64,000 nucleotides of DNA, taken from positions 62,001 to 126,000 of the forward strand of contig CAVUAC010000044.1 in assembly GCA_963739335.1 (NCBI GenBank), read 5' to 3'. The DNA comes from UBA9647 sp963739335 (GTDB lineage: Bacteria > Bacteroidota > Ignavibacteria > UBA10030). Positions 19,587-27,632 of the stretch are shown here, piece after piece. Within the stretch, counting starts at the first letter, position 1. Each line of letters begins with the position of its first letter. The translations under genes and the position numbers were made by a program. Below the pieces are notes generated by a model. That model worked only from the letters and a program-made list of their open reading frames with translations. It was not told the DNA's origin and did no database searches.

Positions 19587-20596
19587 TCACCTTTCGTTGT
19601 ACATCTTTCTGTAGTATCCTTGTACTCACCGCTCAGAATCCGCTGCCACCAGGCTGTGTTCTCCTGGTACCAGGCGATCGTTTCTGCGATGCCTTGTTCG
19701 AAGGTGTAACGCGGGTGCCAGCCAAGCTCTCTCTTGATTTTGCCTGAGTCCATCGCGTAACGACGGTCGTGCCCTGGCCGGTCTTTCACAAACTTTATCA
19801 ACGATTCCCGTTTGCCCAATGCCCGCAGGATGATTCTGACGACATCCAGGTTCTTTCGTTCGGCGTCACCGCCAATGTTATAGATCTCTCCGGATGATCC
19901 CTTGTGCAACACAGCCTCAATCGCAGCGCAGTGATCATGGACGTGAATCCAATCCCGCACATTGCCCCCGTCGCCGTACACCGGCAACGGTATGTCGTTT
20001 ATCGCGTTGGCGATCATCAGCGGAATGAGCTTCTCCGGAAACTGGTAGGGACCATAGTTGTTCGAGCTGCGTATGATGACGGCCGGCACCGAAAATGTGT
20101 GATGGTATGACAGTGCCAGCAAATCGGCAGAAGCTTTGCTCGCGGCGTACGGGCTGTTAGGATGAAGAGGCGTCGATTCAGCAAATCGCCCTTCCACTCC
20201 CAGGGAACCATAGACCTCGTCGGTTGAGACCTGTATAAACTTTTTTAGTGTGTGCACTTTGGCAGCCTCGAGCAGCACACCCGTTCCCAGAACGTTCGTC
20301 TTCAGGAACTCCGAGGCTTCCAGGATGCTCCTGTCCACATGCGATTCAGCTGCAAAATTGATGACCGCGTCGACCCGATGCTTGAGAAGGAGCTCAGACA
20401 CAAGACCCTTGTCCCCAATATCCCCTTTGACAAACACGTGCCGCGGGTCCTCACGCAGAGCTGCGAGATTCTCAAGATTCCCCGCATACGTCAGTTTGTC
20501 CAGATTGATGACACGATAATCCCGATGCGTCCGCAACAGAAAGTGGACGAAGTTGCTACCGATAAACCCTGCTCCCCCTGTAATCAGAATTGTCAT
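19587..20596 (-). CDS. rfbB: dTDP-glucose 4,6-dehydratase (frameshift near 19616)
   Basis: The 5' part encodes a typical RmlB: NAD motif TGGAGFIGSNFVHFLL, VSTDEVYGSLG (with catalytic Thr/Asp/Glu), YxxxK as YAASKASADLL, and RSSNNYGPYQFPEKLIP. The enzyme makes dTDP-4-keto-6-deoxyglucose, the precursor of rhamnose and many deoxysugars. As read, the frame continues to 19457 with an un-family-like tail. Adding one T at 19616 instead gives GEYKD-YYRKMYNER and a stop at 19587-19589, the usual RmlB ending, so I set the end there. The adjacent upstream gene encodes a cupin epimerase. RmlA and RmlD are not in the window. Confidence 0.92.
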
Positions 20597-20613
20597 GGTC
20601 GACGTTGCTTTGG

Positions 20614-21090
20614 TCAGTCCAGGATAAAAGGAGAGTTGGGATCGTTCTCATGGCGCACTTCATCAATCGCTTCGCCGCGTCCGGTCCCACCATAGAGCCT
20701 GTTGGGAAAGTTGAGGACCCAACCCTCGTCAGTACCTGTGTTTTTGTAGGCATGGACTACCCCCGCCGGAATGATGATTGAGCGGGGAAGATCCTTTCCG
20801 GCGTCAATGGTCGTTTTGTGGAGATATGTCGGTGACTCTCGACGGGTGTCCCAAAGATAGAACCTGAACGTCGACGGTCCAACCAGACAGAAGAAATCTG
20901 ACTGGTGACGGTGCTCGTGAGGTCCTCTGACAGATTCCGGCTCCGTTGCGGAGACATAGCTCATCACAGGCATCGAGCCCTCGACGATCTCATCTCGTCG
21001 AAAGAGCTCTGTCAGCCACCCTCTTGGATCGCTGTGCTTTGTCAATTCTCGAACAACGACCCCTTGAATCGGGCCTTCCTTGAATTGCAC
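20614..21090 (-). CDS. Cupin sugar 3,5-epimerase-like protein (RmlC family)
   Basis: The protein is a single cupin domain. RGWLTELFRRDE and VRGPHEHRHQSDFFCLVG carry the conserved R-G-x-H core, followed by IIIPAGVVHAYKN and VLNFPNRLYGG. This resembles dTDP-4-dehydrorhamnose 3,5-epimerase and its FdtA/QdtA-like relatives, but not all RmlC catalytic landmarks are obvious, so the exact reaction is unsure. I chose a GTG start at 21090 because AGAGGAG lies six bases upstream and the protein then has the family's roughly 158 residues. The open frame reaches an ATG at 21168, but the extra residues look non-coding. It is the first gene after the promoter and precedes rfbB. Confidence 0.82.
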   Translation of the reverse strand: MQFKEGPIQGVVVRELTKHSDPRGWLTELFRRDEIVEGSMPVMSYVSATEPESVRGPHEHRHQSDFFCLVGPSTFRFYLWDTRRESPTYLHKTTIDAGKDLPRSIIIPAGVVHAYKNTGTDEGWVLNFPNRLYGGTGRGEAIDEVRHENDPNSPFILD

Positions 21091-21276
21091 TCCAATCTCC
21101 TCTAAACTCGCAAAATCTACGAAACAATGCGCGAACATGAAAGGCTGAAGAACCTCAATGCATATCAATGAATGAGAAAGATGAAACGACGGAACGAAAA
21201 GGTGCGAATGGATCAGGAACGCAGTAACAAGAGGAAGGTGAGTAAGACCTCAGCGTGTTGTTCTTAGTACAATGAT

Positions 21277-21305
21277 AATCTAGGGAAATTTCTGGCCACT
21301 GTCAA
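21277..21305 (-). promoter_or_regulatory. Promoter of the polysaccharide locus
   Basis: On the minus strand a perfect TTGACA (21300-21305) is followed after exactly 17 bases by TAGATT (21277-21282), a strong housekeeping-type promoter. It lies in the gap between argS and the cupin epimerase gene and points into the polysaccharide locus, leaving a 5' leader of about 180 bases to the chosen GTG start. No other strong promoter was noticed further into the locus. Confidence 0.65.
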
Positions 21306-21332
21306 CCCAGGGAATCGTGGCTCAAATGCTTC

Positions 21333-23030
21333 TCACATGCGGTCTGGAGCTGAAATTCCAAGTATTTTGCAGCCATTCGCCAGCACCGTCTTCGATGCCT
21401 GGGATAACGCCAGCCGTGCCAGGGAGAGGTCGCGTTCTGGAATCACCACGCGATGTTCATGATAGAACCTGTGAAACGCTGTGGCAACGTCATGCAGGTA
21501 CGTCGTAATCCTCTGTGGTTCGAAGCTCGTGCACGCAGACTCAACCGTGTCTGGAAACTCCATGAGCAACTTGACGAGTGCAACTTCTTCGAGCTGCACA
21601 AGAAGACCGTAGTTGATGTCTCCCGACTTCGTGGTCGGCCCGGACCCCGCCTGCCGATGGGTGGGCGACGCATGGCCAGACGGGAGGAACAAACCTTCGC
21701 TTTCCGCGAAACGCAGGATGCTCGCGATACGAGCGTGAGCGTACTGGACGTAGTACACCGGATTTTTGTCCGACTGTTCCTTGGCCAGGTTCAGGTCAAA
21801 TTCGAGGTGGCTGGAAACAGCCCGCATGAGGAAGAAGAAGCGAACGGCATCCGACCCGACTTCTTCGATCAACTCATCCAGCGTGACGAAGTTCGCCGAC
21901 CGTTTCGACATTTTCACCTGCACCCCATCACGCATCAGGGTCACAAACTGATGGATAACGACCTTGACCTTTTCAGGATCATAGCCGAGCGCTTTGAGGC
22001 CCGCGAGCACGTCGGGTATCGTTGCAATATGGTCGGCCCCGAAAATGTCGACGACCAATTCAAAGCCACGACGGAATTTCTCACGGTGGTAGGCGATGTC
22101 AGGAAGCCTGTACGTAGGCTCACCGGTGCTCTTCACGATGACACGGTCCTGGTCAAGGCCAAGAGCCGTCGCTTTGAGCCAAACAGCGCCGTCCTGGTCG
22201 TATGCCAACCCCTGTTTGCGAAACTCTGCAATCACTTCCTGAATCTTGCCGCTGGTGTACAGCGAATCCTCGTTGTAGAAAACGTCGAATTTTACCCCCA
22301 TGCGGGCGAGCACAGCCTTGATATCCGCAAAGAGAGCTTCTTCGGCAGACGTCTTGCATTGCTCGATTGCCTTTTCCCTCTCGACCGAACAAAGCGCATC
22401 TCCTCTTTCATCTTTCAGGTGCTGCGCGATGTCCCTGATGTAATCACCCTGGTAGCCATCTTCCGGAAAGGCAAACGTCTCGTCGAACAGCTGACGATAA
22501 CGTGCGTACGTCGATTCTGCCAGCAACCGCATCTGCCTTCCAGCATTGTTGTAATAGTATTCCCGCGTAACTTCATGACCCGTCCACTCGAGCAAATTGG
22601 CGATGGTGTCACCAATCGCCGCCTGCCGGCCATGGCCTACGCTGAGCGGCCCGGTGGGATTTGCGCTTACGAATTCAACCTGCGTCTTCTTCTTTTCCCC
22701 CGCGGTCGACCGCCCGAACGAATCTCCCTGCGAGAGGATGATACCCACCTGATGATTGAAGAATCGTTCTGTGAAACGGAAGTTTATGAAACCGGGGCCG
22801 GCGATATCAACATTCGAGACATACTCCGGTTCAACCTCCAATGCTCTCACGATTTCCTGCGCGATGGCACGGGGATTCTTCCCCAGGTTCTTTGCCAGCA
22901 GCATCGCGATATTCGTCGTCAAATCGCCATGAGCCTCCACGCGCGGCTTCTCGAAGGTAAGCTTCACGACATTCAGGTAGTTCAACGCGGCAAGTGCAGC
23001 GGAAACTTTGTTATTGAGATAATGCTTCAT
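21333..23030 (-). CDS. argS: Arginyl-tRNA synthetase
   Basis: This 565-residue class I synthetase charges tRNA-Arg with arginine in the cytoplasm. The N-terminal Add-1 domain (MKHYLNNKVSAALAAL) is followed by the HIGH-equivalent ANPTGPLSVGHGRQA near residue 120. The KMSKS-equivalent is VKMSKRSANFVTLDEL, and the C-terminal DALR anticodon domain ends ILGISAPDRM. The length is normal and the frame is unbroken. A poorly conserved insert rich in Pro/Ser (SGHASPTHRQAGSG) lies just before the DALR domain. It is the third gene of a small minus-strand group with the LytR_C protein and RsfS; its start is 15 bases after the rsfS stop. Confidence 0.96.
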   Translation of the reverse strand: MKHYLNNKVSAALAALNYLNVVKLTFEKPRVEAHGDLTTNIAMLLAKNLGKNPRAIAQEIVRALEVEPEYVSNVDIAGPGFINFRFTERFFNHQVGIILSQGDSFGRSTAGEKKKTQVEFVSANPTGPLSVGHGRQAAIGDTIANLLEWTGHEVTREYYYNNAGRQMRLLAESTYARYRQLFDETFAFPEDGYQGDYIRDIAQHLKDERGDALCSVEREKAIEQCKTSAEEALFADIKAVLARMGVKFDVFYNEDSLYTSGKIQEVIAEFRKQGLAYDQDGAVWLKATALGLDQDRVIVKSTGEPTYRLPDIAYHREKFRRGFELVVDIFGADHIATIPDVLAGLKALGYDPEKVKVVIHQFVTLMRDGVQVKMSKRSANFVTLDELIEEVGSDAVRFFFLMRAVSSHLEFDLNLAKEQSDKNPVYYVQYAHARIASILRFAESEGLFLPSGHASPTHRQAGSGPTTKSGDINYGLLVQLEEVALVKLLMEFPDTVESACTSFEPQRITTYLHDVATAFHRFYHEHRVVIPERDLSLARLALSQASKTVLANGCKILGISAPDRM

Positions 23031-23045
23031 AGTCCTTTACCAACG

Positions 23046-23468
23046 TTACAGCGAGGTCTTTCTCGTATGCCGGCGAGGGGCGGGCCTGGATTTCTTTGCA
23101 GGAGCCTCGACTCCAACTGGCGGCGTATCGAACACCGGTATGAATTTTGCATCGCCCCACAGGCGCTCCAGGTTATAGAAGGAACGCACATCCTTCTTGA
23201 ACACGTGCACGACAACATCGACAAAGTCGAGGAGCACCCAGGAGAGCGCACGGTATCCTTCCGAATGCCATAACGAAACCCCTGCTTCCTCCGCTCCTTT
23301 GCGCACCTCATCGGCGATCGCTCTTGCGTGCGTGTCTGAGTCAGCCGAACAGAGAACAAAAAAATCAGCGGGCGCGCTCAGCTTACGCATATCCATCAGG
23401 AGAACATGAGATGCCTTCTTGGACAAGGCAAACTCTGCGGCTTTCTTCGCAAGGGTTCTTGAGGTCAA
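23046..23468 (-). CDS. rsfS: Ribosomal silencing factor RsfS
   Basis: This protein of about 140 residues matches the RsfS/Iojap family: VLLMDMRKLSAPADFFVLCSA, then SDTHARAIADEVRK, ALSWVLLDFVDVVVHVF and FYNLERLWGDAK, followed by a basic C-terminal tail. RsfS binds ribosomal protein L14 on the large subunit and blocks subunit joining when nutrients are limiting. The arrangement with a LytR_C protein upstream and argS downstream suggests one growth-related operon. The tail after VFDTPPVGVEAPAKK is longer and more basic than in many homologues. Confidence 0.93.
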   Translation of the reverse strand: MTSRTLAKKAAEFALSKKASHVLLMDMRKLSAPADFFVLCSADSDTHARAIADEVRKGAEEAGVSLWHSEGYRALSWVLLDFVDVVVHVFKKDVRSFYNLERLWGDAKFIPVFDTPPVGVEAPAKKSRPAPRRHTRKTSL

Positions 23469-23487
23469 AAGTGAATCCTCCGGCTCG

Positions 23488-24018
23488 TTATTTGAGAGGT
23501 TTGAGCGACCGGAAATCCTTTCCGATCACTACGGATACATCAAGGTAGAGGTTTTTGTCAATCTGCTGAAGGACCCGGTCTTTCGGCACGCCGAGCGCCT
23601 CTGCAACCTGCTTTGCCGCAGCCAGATCACCAGCCCGGTCAATCACCCTGGTGAATTCGACGCTGGCATCTCTGTAGTTCCCCATTTCCACAACATCAAA
23701 GCCCCTTGCACGCAGATAGTCCGAAAAACGCTGACTGAGCTTCGGTGTTCCCGACCCGTTGAGCACGTCGAGTTGAATCGTGTGTGTTTTTCCGCGCTGC
23801 ATTACTTCCGGCTTCACCGGCGGGTCGACAATCGTCCGGTCAACAAACGACCAGACCAGCACGACCACGAGGACTGAAAAGGCGAGGATCAGGCCGTTGC
23901 TCCCGAATCGTTTCCATTTGAGCGGCTTCTTCCGAGTCTGCCCCCGCCGACCAGCCGGAGCTGAAGAGGCCGACTCGACTTCTGGCTGAGCCACATTCTG
24001 CGGGAGTTCGGTCTGCAT
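23488..24018 (-). CDS. LytR C-terminal-domain membrane protein
   Basis: The protein has a short cytoplasmic, basic region (RRGQTRKKPLKWKRF), one transmembrane helix (LILAFSVLVVVLVWSFV) and a C-terminal LytR_C domain (IQLDVLNGSGTPKLSQRF through YLDVSVVIGKDF). The LytR_C domain occurs alone or after LCP enzymes; its role in the periplasm is not settled. I prefer the ATG at 24018 over that at 24039 because a GAGG site sits five bases upstream of it and because a terminator T-run directly abuts the upper ATG. The gene precedes rsfS with a 19-base gap. Confidence 0.82.
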   Translation of the reverse strand: MQTELPQNVAQPEVESASSAPAGRRGQTRKKPLKWKRFGSNGLILAFSVLVVVLVWSFVDRTIVDPPVKPEVMQRGKTHTIQLDVLNGSGTPKLSQRFSDYLRARGFDVVEMGNYRDASVEFTRVIDRAGDLAAAKQVAEALGVPKDRVLQQIDKNLYLDVSVVIGKDFRSLKPLK

Positions 24019-24039
24019 CACGACCTCAACGATAGACAT

Positions 24040-24086
24040 AAAAAAACCGAGCAGAGATCCGACGATGCGGATCGGTAATGCTCGGT
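24040..24086 (-). terminator. Intrinsic terminator abutting the LytR_C gene start
   Basis: On the minus strand ACCGAGCA (24086-24079) pairs with TGCTCGGT (24053-24046). Between them is an inner hairpin GATCCG/CGGATC, and seven T residues follow. It should end transcripts of the outer-membrane-like gene at 24154-24654. The T-run ends exactly at the upper ATG of the LytR_C gene. Confidence 0.75.
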
Positions 24087-24153
24087 ACAAGAGAAAAGCG
24101 AATGTTCAACGGTAGCGGTTAATGATTGTCTTTCTAAAAGGTTGCTGAAAAAG

Positions 24154-24654
24154 CTAGTATCGGTTAATCCCATAGAAGGAGCTTCCCAACCCGTATCCGT
24201 ACCCCGAGTTCAGCCAATACATGGATGGTAGCTGTCGGTACGATATCTGCAACAAGGCATCCTTCCAGGGGCGATAGTTGAGCTCTGCACGGTTGAGGAA
24301 CAACCCGCTGAGACTGTTTTGAGCTTGTTTCCCAAAAGAATTGAATGGAGAGGCCATCAGACTGATATCCGCCTGAAGGTCGAGGGCATCAGAAAACTTA
24401 TACATCATGCTGTTCGTGTACATACCCAACGACATGCCTTGTCCGCCCATGGTCATGTACGAAAGCGAAAAACTGTGATGCATACTGAACTTGTTCGGAT
24501 CAATCAAGCCGAACAGGAAGGATGCGTCGTCTGCTCGCAGCATCGACTCCGTGACACTCGGACGGGGTTCCACGCTCGACTTGAACTGCGCAGAGGCGGT
24601 CGTGAAGCAGAGCATCACGGCCAGGAGACCAACACCGATCATCATCTTCTTCAT
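24154..24654 (-). CDS. Secreted/outer-membrane hypothetical protein
   Basis: Starting at MKKMMIGVGLLAVMLCFTTASAQ, the protein has a clean signal peptide with an ASA-Q cleavage site. The mature part of about 140 residues is rich in aromatic, glycine and serine residues in alternating patterns (FSLSYMTMGGQGMSLGMY, YKFSDALDLQADISLMAS, LNYRPWKDALLQISYR), consistent with a small beta-barrel or beta-rich outer-membrane protein. It ends with a glycine/tyrosine-rich tail. I do not recognise a named family. It has its own promoter at 24686-24714 and its own terminator, so it is a single-gene unit. Confidence 0.72.
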   Translation of the reverse strand: MKKMMIGVGLLAVMLCFTTASAQFKSSVEPRPSVTESMLRADDASFLFGLIDPNKFSMHHSFSLSYMTMGGQGMSLGMYTNSMMYKFSDALDLQADISLMASPFNSFGKQAQNSLSGLFLNRAELNYRPWKDALLQISYRQLPSMYWLNSGYGYGLGSSFYGINRY

Positions 24655-24685
24655 ACAGATCCCTTCAATTGGTTCGACCCGCTCA

Positions 24686-24714
24686 ATGGTACTCAAATGT
24701 AGAGTGATTGTCAA
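24686..24714 (-). promoter_or_regulatory. Promoter of the secreted hypothetical protein
   Basis: TTGACA (24709-24714, minus strand) and TACCAT (24686-24691) are separated by exactly 17 bases. The start codon at 24654 follows after about 30 bases. It lies just after the stop of the nucleotidyltransferase gene, giving the small gene independent transcription. Confidence 0.6.
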
Positions 24715-24731
24715 GACAGCAGGATGAGCCA

Positions 24732-25523
24732 TCAGGCAGTGGCGAGATGCCTCGGGCGAGCCGCCATGATCCTTCTCGCCTCCTCGAGCTGCTCAACGTT
24801 GTTGATACCGTCAATCTCATCCTCGCGTTCGGCGACCAGAGCCGAGACGGACCACTGGTGACACCAGAAGTACTCGAACACATCCGTCAGATAGTATTCA
24901 TTCTGAACATTTGCCGGGGAAATATGCTTCAGACCGTCGAAGAGCTTCTCTTTATCAAACACATAGATCCCCGAATTGATTTCCCGGACTTTGCGTTCTT
25001 CCTCCGATGCGTCACGGTGCTCGACAATCCGCTTTACTGATCCATCGGGATTGCGGATAACCCGCCCGTAGCCGGTGGGATCCTTCATATTGGACGTTAG
25101 AATCGTCCCTACGGCACCCGTCGCAAAATGATGTTTCATGAGGCTGTCCATGGTGGATTTTGTGAGGAGCGGCACGTCGCCGGAAAGAACAAGAACGTCC
25201 CCTTCGAACGAAGCGAGTGCTTGTTCGGCCTGCATGACAGCGTGCCCGGTACCCAGCTGGGGCTCCTGCACCGCGCACCGCGCACCCGGATGGCTCTTAC
25301 TGAGGTAGTCGATCACAACCTGTCGCTGATAGCCGACAATGACGACGATATTCTGCGCACCCAGTTCGATGGCCAGATCAGCAACGTAGTGAATCATGGG
25401 CTTCCCATGGATTTCATACATCACCTTCGCACGAGAAGGGTCCTTCATTCGCTTCCCCTGCCCGGCGGCCATGATCACGGTAGCAAGGTCGTGAGACGAG
25501 CTGTTTGTCTGGTCATTCTTCAC
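24732..25523 (-). CDS. GlmU-like sugar-1-phosphate nucleotidyltransferase (no acetyltransferase domain)
   Basis: This 263-residue protein has the nucleotidyltransferase signature VIMAAGQGKRMKDPSRAK near residue 17, then EPQLGTGHAVMQAE, VLSGDVPLL, PTGYGRVIR, INSGIYVFD and NEYYLTDVF. This is the uridyltransferase half of GlmU, including the uracil-binding QPQLGTGHA-type and metal-binding D/N positions. The left-handed beta-helix acetyltransferase domain of full GlmU (about 200 more residues) is absent. It probably makes UDP-GlcNAc or a related UDP-sugar; acetylation would need a separate enzyme. It follows accD with a 45-base gap. Confidence 0.85.
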   Translation of the reverse strand: MKNDQTNSSSHDLATVIMAAGQGKRMKDPSRAKVMYEIHGKPMIHYVADLAIELGAQNIVVIVGYQRQVVIDYLSKSHPGARCAVQEPQLGTGHAVMQAEQALASFEGDVLVLSGDVPLLTKSTMDSLMKHHFATGAVGTILTSNMKDPTGYGRVIRNPDGSVKRIVEHRDASEEERKVREINSGIYVFDKEKLFDGLKHISPANVQNEYYLTDVFEYFWCHQWSVSALVAEREDEIDGINNVEQLEEARRIMAARPRHLATA

Positions 25524-25568
25524 ACAGACCTTCGGAGGAACGGGTGCACGCGATGCACGCGCAAACCG

Positions 25569-26411
25569 TCAGTCCAAAAGCAGCCTCAGGATTTTCGTGA
25601 TGGTTTCCTTCATGTCCTTTCGATGGACGATGACGTCAACAAAACCTTTCTCCTGGAGAAACTCCGTTCGCTGGAATCCCTTCGGGAGATCACGCCCGAT
25701 CGTTTGCTTGATCACGCGAGGTCCTGCAAACCCGATGAGCGCCCCCGGCTCGGCAAGATGAACATCCCCCAGCATCGCATAGCTTGCTGTCACCCCGCCG
25801 GTGGTCGGATCCGTCAGCACAGAGATGTACGGGATGCGGGCATCCGAAAGCTGTGCGAGCTTTGCGCTTGTCTTTGCCATCTGCATAAGGGAATATGCCG
25901 CCTCCATCATTCTCGCGCCACCGGTGGACGAGACAATGACCAATGGATTCCGCTTCTTGAGCGCCAGGTCAATAGCCCGCGCAACTTTCTCGCCGACTAC
26001 CGAGCCCATACTCCCGCCGATGAAAGAAAAATCCATACAGCCGATGACAATCGGAATACCGTTGATCTTAGCCGTGCCCGTTCGTACCGCTTCGCTGAGG
26101 CCGCTTTTCCGCATAGAGTCCTTCAGCCGGTCGGCATAGCGCTTCGTGTCCACAAAATTCAGTGGATCGACCGATCTCATTTTGGCATCGGTCTCTTTGA
26201 AGGATTTTCCGTCGAGAAGAAGCTCGAAGTACTCTTTGCTTCCGATCCGGAAGTGGTAGCTGCACTTGTGGCACGTGTAGTAGTTTTGCTCGAGCTGCTT
26301 CTTGTGGATGATCTCGCCGCACCCTTCACACTTCGTCCATTGTCCATCCGGAATGTCTTTCCTCGGTCCTTCGGACGAGATGTTTTCTTTGGAACGCCTG
26401 AACCATGGCAT
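25569..26411 (-). CDS. accD: Acetyl-CoA carboxylase carboxyltransferase beta subunit
   Basis: The 280-residue protein begins MPWFRRSKENI and has the N-terminal four-cysteine zinc ribbon, C-x2-C...C-x2-C, in KCEGCGEIIHKKQ and YTCHKCSYHF. The carboxyltransferase core includes IGGSMGSVVGEKVARA, VSSTGGARMMEAAYSLMQM, LTDPTTGGVTASYAMLGD and IGFAGPRVIKQTIG, which shape the CoA oxyanion pocket. With AccA it transfers carboxyl from biotin to acetyl-CoA to make malonyl-CoA for fatty acids. It lies between tsaB and the nucleotidyltransferase on the same strand. AccA is not in the window. Confidence 0.96.
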   Translation of the reverse strand: MPWFRRSKENISSEGPRKDIPDGQWTKCEGCGEIIHKKQLEQNYYTCHKCSYHFRIGSKEYFELLLDGKSFKETDAKMRSVDPLNFVDTKRYADRLKDSMRKSGLSEAVRTGTAKINGIPIVIGCMDFSFIGGSMGSVVGEKVARAIDLALKKRNPLVIVSSTGGARMMEAAYSLMQMAKTSAKLAQLSDARIPYISVLTDPTTGGVTASYAMLGDVHLAEPGALIGFAGPRVIKQTIGRDLPKGFQRTEFLQEKGFVDVIVHRKDMKETITKILRLLLD

Positions 26412-26452
26412 AGGAATCTCCTTGGGTAGTACCCGAGATGTTGGTACAGCAC

Positions 26453-27139
26453 TTATGAGACTGAAGCCGCTGTGCGAATCACGAAATCCTTGAGATACAT
26501 GGGCTCGAGAGCTGCGACATCAGCGAACTCGTTCGCCGTCGCCTTACGACACCCTATCGCTGCAACCACCGCTCCACGGCAAGAAGCATGAACATCGATC
26601 ACCTGCGCCGTCTCACCGAGAAGTCGACGGACCTCGGGAACCCTGTCTGTCAGAACCAAGGACGAATCCTCCGTCTTCACCAATGCCCGCGCATCATCGA
26701 AGAGCTTGATGTGGACGGGAACGGTTTCCTGGACCCTCTCCCCCACCACCGCGTACTGGCCTATGTAGCAATCGTCCTTCTTCGCGTCGATCAGGACAGT
26801 GATGGTACGTGCAGACGGATAATCCGCCCGGGCCGCCTCCGCAATCGCTTCGAAGGTCGACACAGCAACGACCGGTTTGTCAAGCGCGTATGCCAGACCT
26901 TTGGCCGTGCTCAGGCCAATCCGCAGTCCGGTGAAGGATCCGGGCCCGATGGAGACGGCGACCGCATCGATCTGATCCAGGTCAATCTCCCCATCGCGGG
27001 CCACACGCTGAACGAGCGTCAAGAGCTTCTCGGAGTGAATATGGGATTCCTGAAGCGAATGTTCAATATCGGGTTTGCCCTCTCGGAACAAGCCGACTGA
27101 ACACACAGCCGTCGAGGTTTCAAGACCCAGAACATTCAT
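26453..27139 (-). CDS. tsaB: tRNA N6-threonylcarbamoyladenosine biosynthesis protein TsaB
   Basis: The 228-residue protein opens MNVLGLETSTAVCSVGLF, the ASKHA-fold phosphate-1 motif of TsaB, followed by HSEKLLTLVQRV and VSIGPGSFTGLRIGLSTAKGLA, a hallmark segment. TsaB heterodimerises with TsaD and, with TsaE and TsaC, makes the t6A37 modification of ANN-decoding tRNAs. The start overlaps the tsaE stop by four bases, so the two are translationally coupled. TsaD itself is not in the window. Confidence 0.94.
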   Translation of the reverse strand: MNVLGLETSTAVCSVGLFREGKPDIEHSLQESHIHSEKLLTLVQRVARDGEIDLDQIDAVAVSIGPGSFTGLRIGLSTAKGLAYALDKPVVAVSTFEAIAEAARADYPSARTITVLIDAKKDDCYIGQYAVVGERVQETVPVHIKLFDDARALVKTEDSSLVLTDRVPEVRRLLGETAQVIDVHASCRGAVVAAIGCRKATANEFADVAALEPMYLKDFVIRTAASVS

Positions 27140-27624
27140 CGCCCCTTCGCGACCTTTCCCGATGCCTTGCGAACCGCAGGATTGCCCACCGATTCGATCG
27201 TGATCCGCCGCTGGGACTCCATCGTGCCGTATGCGAGATGTACATCGTACCGCTTCGGCGGCAGCAGGTCGCCCAGCCGTTCAGCCCACTCGATCACTGT
27301 CATGCCATCACCGTAGAAAAACTCCTCGTAACCGAGATCGTAGACCTCCTCCAGAGACTTGACGCGATACAGATCCAAATGAAACACGAACAACTCCCGG
27401 CCGTCGGCATCCATCCCCTCATAGCGATTCAGTATGATAAAGCTTGGGCTGGATACGTGCTGGCTCGCTCCAAAAGCTTCACAGATCCCTTTCACAAACC
27501 GCGTTTTGCCTGTGCCGAGTTCTCCCTGCAGCGCCACGACGTCTCCGCGCCGCAATCGCCGGGCAAACAGCCTTGCCAGCGCAAGCGTTTCCTGCTCCGA
27601 TGATGTCCAATGCTCTTCGTGCAA
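27136..27624 (-). CDS. tsaE: tRNA threonylcarbamoyladenosine biosynthesis ATPase TsaE
   Basis: This 162-residue protein shows the P-loop GELGTGKTRFVKGI near residues 36-49, then SSPSFIILNRYEG, FHLDLYRVKSLEEVYDLGYEE, and VIEWAERLGDLLPP, all characteristic of TsaE (YjeE). It is the ATPase that resets the TsaBD complex in t6A synthesis. It overlaps tsaB by four bases and begins eight bases after the porX-like stop, placing the response regulator and the t6A genes in one transcript. The basic tail is short and unremarkable. Confidence 0.94.
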   Translation of the reverse strand: MHEEHWTSSEQETLALARLFARRLRRGDVVALQGELGTGKTRFVKGICEAFGASQHVSSPSFIILNRYEGMDADGRELFVFHLDLYRVKSLEEVYDLGYEEFFYGDGMTVIEWAERLGDLLPPKRYDVHLAYGTMESQRRITIESVGNPAVRKASGKVAKGR

Positions 27625-27632
27625 GGGATAGA

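Noticed and set aside
21453..23273. Long plus-strand open frame antisense to argS and rsfS
   Set aside because: It lies entirely opposite conserved minus-strand genes and has no family motif or ribosome-binding site.
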